From: Lachnospiraceae bacterium
GTDB taxonomy: Bacteria; Bacillota; Clostridia; Lachnospirales; Lachnospiraceae
Assembly: GCA_022774505.1 (NCBI GenBank)
Contig: JALFLW010000025.1
Location: forward strand, 1 to 48,766
Reading direction: 5' to 3'
DNA length: 48,766 nucleotides
Part shown: piece after piece, positions 26,793 to 33,837 of the stretch
Numbering within the stretch: position 1 is the stretch's first letter
Layout: every line of letters starts with the position of its first letter
Position numbers and translations under genes: made by a program
Notes under the pieces: model-generated
Seen by the model: only the letters and a program-made list of their open reading frames with translations
What the model was told of the DNA's origin: nothing
The model's database searches: none

Positions 26793-26856
26793 AATAATCC
26801 TCATTTCTGAACAGCTTGTTACAAAAAGGCAAAAAAATGTGCGGCGGTATCAATAT

Positions 26857-27543
26857 CTAATGCAGTTGAAAATCTTTGCCATATGGGACATCCTCATCGA
26901 TTTTCATTAATCGCAGTGTCTTTAACTTTGGATTGACTGATTCAATATATTTTGTGTTTACCAGAAATGACCGGTGACATCGTTCAAAACAGTCGGGAAG
27001 TAAAGACTGAAGGGATTTCATCGTATATTGTCTGGAGGATATTTCGCCGCTGCAGGTAGTAAAAAGCATATTGCGTCCATATGCCCGGATATAATAAATA
27101 TCGTCGGTATTTAATTTCATATAAATTCCATCGGTGGTTTTGAGCCGGATGAAATAATTTGTCTGAAATATCTGATCCAGCTGGTAAAAGACATCATTCT
27201 GCTGAAATGGTTTCAGCAGATACGCGTAACAATGCAGACGGTTTAATGCCTCGTAGACATAATTAGGAAAACCGGTAGTAAAAATGACAGGGGTATCTTT
27301 GTGCTGTGTATTTGTTGATAAATATTCAGCAAATGCAAGACCGTCCGTATTTTCAGTCTTGTCATCAAGAGAAATATCTATAAAAAAAGCGGAGTACCGG
27401 AAAGGAGAGATAATTTTTTGGCGGGCTGTCTCAAGATCACCGGTCAGAACATAATCCAGCTTGACCGGATATGCCTCAATGGCCTGTATTAATGAATGAG
27501 CAAAGCCCTCGTTATCTTCCAGGATAAAGATGCATGGATTCAT
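26857..27543 (-). CDS. LytTR-family response regulator (AgrA-like)
   Basis: A 228-residue regulator: receiver domain with Asp56 in AFFIDISLDD and Lys in LLKPF, then a LytTR DNA-binding domain (YIRAYGRNMLF, FERCHRSFLVNTKYIESV). LytTR proteins bind pairs of 9-bp direct repeats and usually activate transcription. The ATG at 27543 has AAGGAG eleven bases upstream. Upstream lies a matching repeat pair over a -35 region. Its partner is the GHKL kinase 64 bp downstream. Confidence 0.92.
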   Translation of the reverse strand: MNPCIFILEDNEGFAHSLIQAIEAYPVKLDYVLTGDLETARQKIISPFRYSAFFIDISLDDKTENTDGLAFAEYLSTNTQHKDTPVIFTTGFPNYVYEALNRLHCYAYLLKPFQQNDVFYQLDQIFQTNYFIRLKTTDGIYMKLNTDDIYYIRAYGRNMLFTTCSGEISSRQYTMKSLQSLLPDCFERCHRSFLVNTKYIESVNPKLKTLRLMKIDEDVPYGKDFQLH

Positions 27544-27570
27544 AAATATAATAATCTCCTTGTTTTTTGA

Positions 27571-27598
27571 AATCATTGGTATGGGAAGTGTTAGTAAT
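27571..27598 (+). repeat. Degenerate intergenic repeat, copy D (short)
   Basis: ATTGGTATGGGAAGT is identical over 15 bases to copy B and is followed by gTTAGTaat. Only the 3' part of the repeat is present, in the leader of the LytTR gene and antisense to it. Confidence 0.5.
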
Positions 27599-27620
27599 AT
27601 CTTTATCATATCACCAGGGT

Positions 27621-27673
27621 AGTATATAAGGCAAATTCTTTTTTTCGTGACCAAAAAAGTGCATTTCGTGACA
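27621..27673 (-). promoter_or_regulatory. LytTR direct-repeat site and promoter
   Basis: TTTCGTGAC occurs at 27643-27651 and at 27664-27672: identical 9-mers with 21 bp between starts, i.e. two helical turns. On the minus strand a -10 TATACT (27621-27626) lies 17 bp from a poor -35 that coincides with the nearer repeat. This geometry matches LytTR activator sites. Confidence 0.65.
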
Positions 27674-27834
27674 AAATAGTAGAAAAATCGAAAAAAGCAT
27701 GATAATATGGGGTCGATTGGGGTGAGGGTACAAAGGAAAAGGGTGAAAATCTGCTGTAATGGTAGCATTTTCAAAGGAGTGGAAAGAATTAAAATATATT
27801 AAGGATTTTGGAAATGAGCGTGAAATGGAATCCG

Positions 27835-27888
27835 AAACGCAAAATAAGACAGTCATACCGGGAGGTAGGGCGGTCTTATTTTGCGTTT
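27835..27888. other. 16-bp perfect stem with 22-base loop upstream of hemA
   Basis: AAACGCAAAATAAGAC (27835-27850) pairs perfectly with GTCTTATTTTGCGTTT (27873-27888). The loop contains GGGAGGTAGGG. A T-rich tract follows on the + strand, so it could be a terminator, but no gene is seen to feed it. Most of 27544-28014 otherwise lacks a supportable gene. Confidence 0.7.
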
Positions 27889-28014
27889 GGTTATTCTTTT
27901 TATTATAGAAGTGAAATTTACAGAGTGTATAACAGAGGGACGTTCTCTCTTTCTGGATTTCTACGTGAAAAAATGTTATATTACATATGATTTACATAAC
28001 AGGAGAGACAAAAT

Positions 28015-29241
28015 ATGGATATTGTGATGATAGGCATTGATTATACAGATGCCGGATTAGATATAAGGGGACGGTTTAGTTATACGAAGAGAGAGCAGGA
28101 GGAGACGGTACAGCGTCTCAGGCAGTTAGAGGGGATATCCGGGTGCATCCTTTTGTCCACCTGCAACCGCACAGAGCTTATAATATCTTATGAGAGTGGA
28201 TGGAAAGCAGATGAGAAAGAACTGTTTTGCGGATTGAAGGGTTTGTCCGCGGAGGAGTATGGCAGTTATATTCATGAGCGTCGCGGAATGGAGGCTGTAA
28301 GGGATATTTTTTTTCTGGCAGGTGGCTTGAAATCCCAGATATTGGGAGAGGATCAGATCCTTACACAGATGAAGGATGCAGCTGATTTTTCGAGACAGTT
28401 TTTTGGGACGGACAAGATCCTGGAAACATTGTTTCGCATGGCAGTGACAGCAGGAAAGGAAGTCAAGACAAGGATAAAGCTTCCGTCTGCAAATCGTTCT
28501 GCACCTCTGGCAGCCATCACGGGGCTTGAACAGGAGGGGGAAAACTTTTGTGGAGAGAAGTGTCTGGTGATCGGCAATGGGGTTATGGGAAGGATGACAG
28601 CACAGCTTTTGTTGGATAGGGGGGCAGATGTGACAGTGACCATACGCCAGTACCGCAGAGGTATTGTGGATGTGCCGCCGTCTGCAAAGAGGATTGAATA
28701 TTCCGGACGTTATGAAAAAATGACAGAATGCAGATATATTTTTTCGGCAACAGCAAGTCCTAATATGACGATCACCCTGGAAAAACTGCCATTGGAAAAG
28801 CTCCCGGCAGAGACCGTTTTTGTGGACTTGGCAGTTCCGCGGGATATTCAGGAAGAGATTGGAGACTGTCAGGGAATACGGCTTTATGATATTGATGACT
28901 TTGGTGTCGGACTGCCGGAGGAAACAAAGCAGTCACTGGCAGAGGCAGAGAAGCTTCTGGAAGAGAAAGTTCAAGAATTTCAGAGCTGGTATGATGCTAA
29001 GGATGTGGTGCCGATGCTTTTGCAGGTCAGCGAAAAGGCATCGGAGGATGTGCTGGCAAGGATAGACGGACGCTTGCAAAAAAAGATTCCGGGGCAGCAG
29101 GAGGAAGTGGAAGATATTGTCCGGGAAGCGGTACAAAAAGTGGTAAATAAAATAATGTTTTCTGTAAGAGACTCTGTAGATGTGTCCGCTTTTCGGGACT
29201 GTGTAGATGCTATGACAGAGTTATATACAGAGGATGAATAA
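28015..29241 (+). CDS. hemA: Glutamyl-tRNA reductase
   Basis: First committed enzyme of C5 tetrapyrrole synthesis, reducing glutamyl-tRNA(Glu) to glutamate-1-semialdehyde with NADPH. The 408 residues contain the catalytic LSTCNRTELI (Cys50), SQILGEDQILTQMKDA, VIGNGVMGRMTAQLL (NADPH fold) and a C-terminal helical dimer domain. The ATG has AGGAGAG upstream. It heads a rightward hemA-hemC-cobA/hemD operon. hemB is absent from the window. Confidence 0.96.
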   Translation: MDIVMIGIDYTDAGLDIRGRFSYTKREQEETVQRLRQLEGISGCILLSTCNRTELIISYESGWKADEKELFCGLKGLSAEEYGSYIHERRGMEAVRDIFFLAGGLKSQILGEDQILTQMKDAADFSRQFFGTDKILETLFRMAVTAGKEVKTRIKLPSANRSAPLAAITGLEQEGENFCGEKCLVIGNGVMGRMTAQLLLDRGADVTVTIRQYRRGIVDVPPSAKRIEYSGRYEKMTECRYIFSATASPNMTITLEKLPLEKLPAETVFVDLAVPRDIQEEIGDCQGIRLYDIDDFGVGLPEETKQSLAEAEKLLEEKVQEFQSWYDAKDVVPMLLQVSEKASEDVLARIDGRLQKKIPGQQEEVEDIVREAVQKVVNKIMFSVRDSVDVSAFRDCVDAMTELYTEDE

Positions 29242-29283
29242 GAGGCGGACCACACGCTGTATCAAACAGAAATGGAGATCATG

Positions 29284-30171
29284 ATGAATACAATACGGAT
29301 TGGGAGCAGAGAAAGCAGACTGGCGGTAGTACAATCAGAGCTGGTGCAGAAATATCTGCTGGAACAGGGAATAGAAGCTCCTATTGTGACAATGAAGACA
29401 ACAGGGGACAAGATCCTAGACAAAACATTGGATCAGGTGGGAGGCAAGGGCTTGTTTGTGAAGGAATTGGATGCGGCACTTCTGGATGGAAGAAGTGATA
29501 TCTCTGTGCACAGCCTGAAGGATGTGCCGGTCGAGGAAAATCCGGAGCTGCCTTTGATAGGATATTCCCAAAGGGAGGATCCCAGGGATGTCCTTGTTCT
29601 GCCGAAAGGGATCAGAAAATTGGATCAGGCACGTCCTATCGGCTGCTCCAGCAGAAGGAGGGTGCTTCAGGCACAGAGACTTTATCTGGGGATGCGATTT
29701 CAAAGTGTCAGGGGAAATGTCCTGACCAGATTAAAAAAGCTTGACAGCGGGGAATACAGCGCATTGATCCTTGCGGCAGCCGGATTAAAGAGGCTGGGGC
29801 TTTCAGAACGTATCTCACGTTATTTTACCACAGAGGAGATGATCCCCTGTGCCGGACAGGGGATCCTGGCACTGCAGGCGAGAAAGGATCTGGAATGTGG
29901 AATATTTGCCGGATATGTGAATAAAGAATCAGAAATCATTGTAAAATGTGAACGGGAGTTTATACGTGCCGTAGGAGGAGAATGTTCCTCACCGGTAGCG
30001 GCACATGCCGTGATACAGGGAGAAAAGATCATTCTGCGTGGAATGTACAGCAGGGGGAATGGAGAAAGAGGATTTGTGACAGGCATAAAAGAAGGAATGG
30101 CAGTGGAGCCGGAGAAGACAGCAGATGCTTTGGCAGAGGAACTGATGGAACGGTTTGAGGAGGAAAGGTGA
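29284..30171 (+). CDS. hemC: Hydroxymethylbilane synthase (porphobilinogen deaminase)
   Basis: Polymerises four porphobilinogens into hydroxymethylbilane. The 295 residues show IRIGSRESRLAVVQ, HSLKDVPVE, GCSSRRRVLQAQR, VRGNVLTRLKKLD and GGECSSPVAAHA, whose Cys carries the dipyrromethane cofactor. Of three nearby ATGs (29272, 29281, 29284), the last has the best spacing from GGAG. It overlaps the next gene by one base. Confidence 0.96.
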   Translation: MNTIRIGSRESRLAVVQSELVQKYLLEQGIEAPIVTMKTTGDKILDKTLDQVGGKGLFVKELDAALLDGRSDISVHSLKDVPVEENPELPLIGYSQREDPRDVLVLPKGIRKLDQARPIGCSSRRRVLQAQRLYLGMRFQSVRGNVLTRLKKLDSGEYSALILAAAGLKRLGLSERISRYFTTEEMIPCAGQGILALQARKDLECGIFAGYVNKESEIIVKCEREFIRAVGGECSSPVAAHAVIQGEKIILRGMYSRGNGERGFVTGIKEGMAVEPEKTADALAEELMERFEEER

Positions 30172-31739
30172 TGAAAAAAGGAAAAGTCTGGCTTGTGGGA
30201 GCCGGTCCGGGGGATGCACAGTTATTGACAAAAAAGGCAGAAAAGATCATCGAGACAGCAGATGTGATCATCTATGATGCACTGGTGGGGCAGGCTGTTA
30301 TAGCCGGACTTCCGGAGAAATCAGAAAAGGTTTATGTGGGGAAGAGATCTTCCCATCATGCCCTTCCTCAGGATGAAATAAATAAATGTCTTGTACGTTA
30401 TGCCGGACAGGGCAAAAAAGTGGTCAGGTTAAAGGGAGGAGATCCTTTTTTGTTTGGCAGAGGAGGCGAAGAGATTGAGGAGCTGATCCGTTCAGAAATT
30501 GATTATGAGGTAGTTCCGGGTATTACATCAGCACTTGCGGTACCGGCATATAATGGCATTCCGGTGACACACAGAGATTATTGTTCCTCTCTTCATATCA
30601 TTACCGGACACAAACGGCAGGGACAAAAATTGAAACTGGATTATACGGCATTGTGCCGGATGGATGGAACTCTCGTTTTTTTGATGGGAGTGGCATCCAC
30701 GCCTGAAATCTGTGATGGCTTGACGGATGCAGGCATGGATCCGGAGATGCCTGCTGCACTGTTGTCTCAGGGGACGACAGCAGGGCAGCGTAGTCTGATA
30801 TCGACCGTGTCGCAGCTGCCACAGAAGATGCAGGAGGAGCCGTTGCCGACACCGGCTATTCTGGTGATAGGAAAGGTATGTGCATTGGCAGACAAATTTC
30901 GATGGTATGAGAAACTTCCGCTGGCAGGAACAAGAGTCGTTCTGACACGGCCCTGTCAGAGAATGCAGAGAATGTCTGAGCAGTTTTGCAGTCTGGGGGC
31001 AGAGGTGATTAAAATGCCTGCGATCAGGATATGTCCGATTTCTAACGCAGAGATGGCAGACAAAAGCCTTACTCAGGCACTGAAACAGATAGAAAGCTAT
31101 CAATGGCTTGTTTTTACCAGTCCATCCGGGGTGGATGTTTTTTTTGAACAATGTGCAGAATCAAAATTTGATATAAGGAGATTGTCATCTGTAAAGATTG
31201 CGGTGATCGGATCGGGGACAGGCAGGAGACTGGAACTGCATGGCATTTATGCAGATCTGATGCCGGAGGAGTATTCTGCGGCAGCCCTGGGGGATGCATT
31301 GGCACAACGGGCAGACAGACATGACAGGATACTTATCGCCAGAGCAGAGGCAGGGTCTCTTGATCTGCTGGCGAGACTTCAAAAGGATGTACACCATGAT
31401 GTCGATGATATAGCGATCTATCGCACGGAAGTGGTGGAACGCACCGGAGAAAGTACAGGACGCGATGCAGATATGTTAAAGGGGCTTGCCGTGGACAAGA
31501 GGACAGTTTTTGTATTTACAAGTGCATCAACTGTAAGGGGAACCGTGATAAATCTTGACCGGGAAACATGCAGACAAATGAGGGCGGTTTGCATTGGAGA
31601 GCAGACGGCTCAGGAAGCAAAGCGGTATGAAATACCGGTACAGGTGGCAGAGCGTGCAGATGAAGAGGCATTGGTACAGAAGGTGCTGGAATGTTATGGA
31701 AATAAGGAGCTTATCCTAGAAAAAGGGCGGGGCAGATAA
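30171..31739 (+). CDS. cobA-hemD: Fused uroporphyrinogen-III C-methyltransferase / uroporphyrinogen-III synthase
   Basis: A two-domain 522-residue enzyme. Residues 1-240 are the SAM-dependent methyltransferase (VGAGPGDAQLLT, VRLKGGDPFLFGRGGEE, VPGITSALAVPAYNGIPVTHR). Residues about 255-520 are the HemD synthase (LAGTRVVLTRP, WLVFTSPSGVDVFFE, VFVFTSASTVRG). It closes hydroxymethylbilane to uroporphyrinogen III and methylates it to precorrin-2, directing flux to siroheme or cobalamin rather than heme. The fusion is common in Clostridia. The ATG overlaps the hemC stop by one base. Confidence 0.95.
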   Translation: MKKGKVWLVGAGPGDAQLLTKKAEKIIETADVIIYDALVGQAVIAGLPEKSEKVYVGKRSSHHALPQDEINKCLVRYAGQGKKVVRLKGGDPFLFGRGGEEIEELIRSEIDYEVVPGITSALAVPAYNGIPVTHRDYCSSLHIITGHKRQGQKLKLDYTALCRMDGTLVFLMGVASTPEICDGLTDAGMDPEMPAALLSQGTTAGQRSLISTVSQLPQKMQEEPLPTPAILVIGKVCALADKFRWYEKLPLAGTRVVLTRPCQRMQRMSEQFCSLGAEVIKMPAIRICPISNAEMADKSLTQALKQIESYQWLVFTSPSGVDVFFEQCAESKFDIRRLSSVKIAVIGSGTGRRLELHGIYADLMPEEYSAAALGDALAQRADRHDRILIARAEAGSLDLLARLQKDVHHDVDDIAIYRTEVVERTGESTGRDADMLKGLAVDKRTVFVFTSASTVRGTVINLDRETCRQMRAVCIGEQTAQEAKRYEIPVQVAERADEEALVQKVLECYGNKELILEKGRGR

Positions 31740-31743
31740 TACA

Positions 31744-32751
31744 ATGACGCTTATACAGGCATATGAAATCTTAGATGTGTCCGCAAATGCGGACACTAAG
31801 GAATTGAAAAAGAAATATCGTCAGCTCATGCACCGGGTTCATCCGGATTCGGATGCATTTAAACGGCAGGAATATCCCTATTCTGCACAGGAGATCAATG
31901 AGGCATATGAGGTGCTTTGCCATGCAGCAAAAGAAAAAAATACAGAGAAAAGAGAATCATATAGAGAGACCGGAAGCAGTCATACAACTTCCCAGGCTGG
32001 CTGGCATAGGAAATATGGTTATGGAGGGAGAGAGGCGGCCGGAAAGTGGGATGCTCCGCAAAATCCGAATGCATATAGAAAGCGAAAGATTTTTCATAAG
32101 ATAGAGGATATGGATGGAAATACGATAGGAGCCGTGGAGATTGCAGAGGGAAAATATCTGTGGAATTTAGAAGAAGATTTCTCTTTATTTATGAAAAGTA
32201 TCTTTGAATGTAGTGAGCGTCTGTTAAGTGAGATCGACCGGGAGCGTGGAGAGGAGAAGCAGCAGACGGTTCGTTTGCGGTTTCAGGCGGAGCTTGCGTA
32301 TCTGCTGGCACAACAGTTTATTGATGCAGGCGGAGTCCTTGAGAAATTGCTGACACCGGTGGAGACAAAGAATACAGCGGATATCTATTATATTCCGGCG
32401 ATGCTTGAGACCGGGGAGTATGCGGCCGGACTTCGTGCCGGGATGACACTTTACCCGGAGGGGGTCAGACAGCACCGGCTGTATCTGCAGACAAGATCAG
32501 GTAGAGAGGCAGGGTATCTTTCGCTGCGGGACGACAGGCTTTATCATATCGTGATACCATTATTAGAGCAGAGACGGGTGCAGGTAAAAATAGAAGTGTC
32601 CGTAAAACAGGACAGAAAGAATACAAGGGGAAGAAACAAATATAAGAATATAGATTTTTGGCTGCGTATTCCCAAAGAAGCAGCCGGAACCTTCCCGGAG
32701 AGTATAGGACTGCAGATACAAGGATTATTGGAGAAATATAAAGATATATAA
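31744..32751 (+). CDS. J-domain protein with unknown C-terminal region
   Basis: A 335-residue protein. Residues 1-65 are a J domain with the HPD motif (His33-Pro34-Asp35 in HRVHPDSDA) and INEAYEVL helix. There is no Gly/Phe region, zinc finger or canonical DnaJ C-terminal domain. Residues about 100-335 are an unrecognised mixed domain (DGNTIGAVEIAEGKYLW, YYIPAMLETGEYAAGLRAG). J domains stimulate DnaK/Hsp70 ATPase, so this may deliver a specific client. It starts 4 bp after cobA-hemD and is probably in that operon. Confidence 0.8.
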   Translation: MTLIQAYEILDVSANADTKELKKKYRQLMHRVHPDSDAFKRQEYPYSAQEINEAYEVLCHAAKEKNTEKRESYRETGSSHTTSQAGWHRKYGYGGREAAGKWDAPQNPNAYRKRKIFHKIEDMDGNTIGAVEIAEGKYLWNLEEDFSLFMKSIFECSERLLSEIDRERGEEKQQTVRLRFQAELAYLLAQQFIDAGGVLEKLLTPVETKNTADIYYIPAMLETGEYAAGLRAGMTLYPEGVRQHRLYLQTRSGREAGYLSLRDDRLYHIVIPLLEQRRVQVKIEVSVKQDRKNTRGRNKYKNIDFWLRIPKEAAGTFPESIGLQIQGLLEKYKDI

Positions 32752-32822
32752 ACAAATATAGAGGAAAAAGGAGAGGAAAAATGCTTGTATTGCCCTTTTT
32801 TTATCTATAGGAAGGGGATGAC

Positions 32823-32851
32823 TTGACGGATGGATTGTGCTATACTACAAA
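32823..32851 (+). promoter_or_regulatory. Possible thrH promoter
   Basis: TTGACG and TACAAA with a 17-bp spacer, giving a leader of about 130 bases in which I found no known RNA motif. Confidence 0.3.
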
Positions 32852-32986
32852 GGAAATCACAGGATAGTATTTGTATGGCGTGCAAAATACTGCAGACAGC
32901 TTTACAAGCGGGACAGAGGGGAAAACGCCGGGCACACAGGCTCCGTTCTGTTGATCATAAGAAACGTGTGCAGAAATGAGGATAAA

Positions 32987-33589
32987 ATGGATATTGTATG
33001 TTTAGACCTGGAAGGAGTACTTGTACCGGAGATTTGGATCGCTTTTGCAGAGGCAAGCGGTATTCCGGAGCTGAAAAGAACTACGAGAGATGAGCCGGAC
33101 TATGATAAATTAATGACATGGCGTCTCGGTGTTCTCAAAGAGCATGGGCTGGGCCTGAAGGAGATTCAGGAAACGATAGCCGGGATTGATCCGATACCGG
33201 GGGCAAAGGAATTTTTGGATGAGCTTCGTTCCATTACGCAGGTGATCATTATCAGTGATACATTTACCCAGTTTGCAAGTCCGCTGATGAAGAAGCTAGG
33301 CTGGCCGACGATTTTCTGCAATTCTCTGGAGGTTGCACCGGATGGAGAGATCACGGGATTTAAGATGCGCTGTGAGAAGTCGAAATATACCACGGTGAAG
33401 GCACTGCAGTCTATCGGATATGACACTATTGCAAGTGGTGACAGCCATAACGATCTGGGGATGATCGAGGCAAGTAAGGCAGGCTTCTTATTTAAGAGTA
33501 CTGACCAGATCAAGGCAGATCATCCGGAACTGCCGGCATACGAGACATATGATGAGCTTTTAGCTGCAATCAAGAAGGTATTGTCATAA
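32987..33589 (+). CDS. thrH: ThrH: phosphoserine phosphatase / homoserine phosphotransferase
   Basis: A 200-residue HAD-family enzyme matching the ThrH pattern: start IVCLDLEGVLVPEIWIAFAE (nucleophile Asp7), TTRDEPDYDKLM, IIISDTFTQFASPLMKKLGWP and the metal-binding ASGDSHNDLGM. ThrH hydrolyses phosphoserine and can move its phosphate to homoserine. The ATG at 32987 has GAGGA upstream; the open frame before it lacks a ribosome binding site. It has its own terminator and is probably monocistronic. Confidence 0.93.
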   Translation: MDIVCLDLEGVLVPEIWIAFAEASGIPELKRTTRDEPDYDKLMTWRLGVLKEHGLGLKEIQETIAGIDPIPGAKEFLDELRSITQVIIISDTFTQFASPLMKKLGWPTIFCNSLEVAPDGEITGFKMRCEKSKYTTVKALQSIGYDTIASGDSHNDLGMIEASKAGFLFKSTDQIKADHPELPAYETYDELLAAIKKVLS

Positions 33590-33632
33590 TTTATGGCATA
33601 CGCCTACGTTACGGACATTTTTCATATACTAA

Positions 33633-33675
33633 AACCGAGGGATTTTCAGATGATGAAAGTCCCTCGGTTCTTTTT
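33633..33675 (+). terminator. Intrinsic terminator of thrH
   Basis: AACCGAGGGA pairs with TCCCTCGGTT, with an inner TTCA/TGAA pair, followed by CTTTTT. Confidence 0.92.
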
Positions 33676-33717
33676 GTGTATCGGAAAATACTTATATGTA
33701 GTGGAAAGTCTCCGGGA

Positions 33718-33736
33718 ATTGAGAAACATTCTCAAT
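33718..33736. promoter_or_regulatory. Palindrome upstream of ABC exporter operon (site 1)
   Basis: ATTGAGAA-ACA-TTCTCAAT is a perfect 8-3-8 inverted repeat just upstream of the predicted -35. It resembles TGAGAA/TTCTCA half-sites of Fur-family proteins, but the regulator is unknown. Confidence 0.55.
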
Positions 33737-33743
33737 ACCCACG

Positions 33744-33771
33744 TTGCGAAAAACAGTAGATATGCTATTAT
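33744..33771 (+). promoter_or_regulatory. Promoter of ABC exporter operon
   Basis: TTGCGA and TATTAT with a 16-bp spacer, between the two palindromes. Confidence 0.5.
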
Positions 33772-33786
33772 GTTATTGAAACTTTA

Positions 33787-33802
33787 GTTAGTAAAGACTA
33801 AC
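33787..33802. promoter_or_regulatory. Palindrome at transcription start (site 2)
   Basis: GTTAGT-AAAG-ACTAAC is a perfect 6-4-6 inverted repeat, preceded by TTA and followed by AA. The TTAG/CTAA half-sites recall DtxR-type iron boxes. Its place just after the predicted start point suits a repressor. Confidence 0.55.
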
Positions 33803-33837
33803 AAGGTGTTGAACAAAATATCTTGGAGGAAAGAAGA

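Noticed and set aside
27759-27990. Several small + strand frames between the LytTR gene and hemA, looked at as possible AgrD-like peptide genes.
   Set aside because: None has a convincing ribosome binding site plus the pattern of an AgrD peptide, no agrB is present, and a 16-bp stem-loop lies across them.
32837-32986. Open frame upstream of thrH whose peptide (HRIVFVWRAKYCRQL) slightly resembles the N-terminus of IS200-type transposases.
   Set aside because: The similarity is short, there is no catalytic tyrosine or HUH motif, no terminal hairpins were seen, and thrH has its own ribosome binding site.
33593-33787. 64-codon frame after thrH.
   Set aside because: It overlaps the thrH terminator and the exporter operator and has no ribosome binding site.
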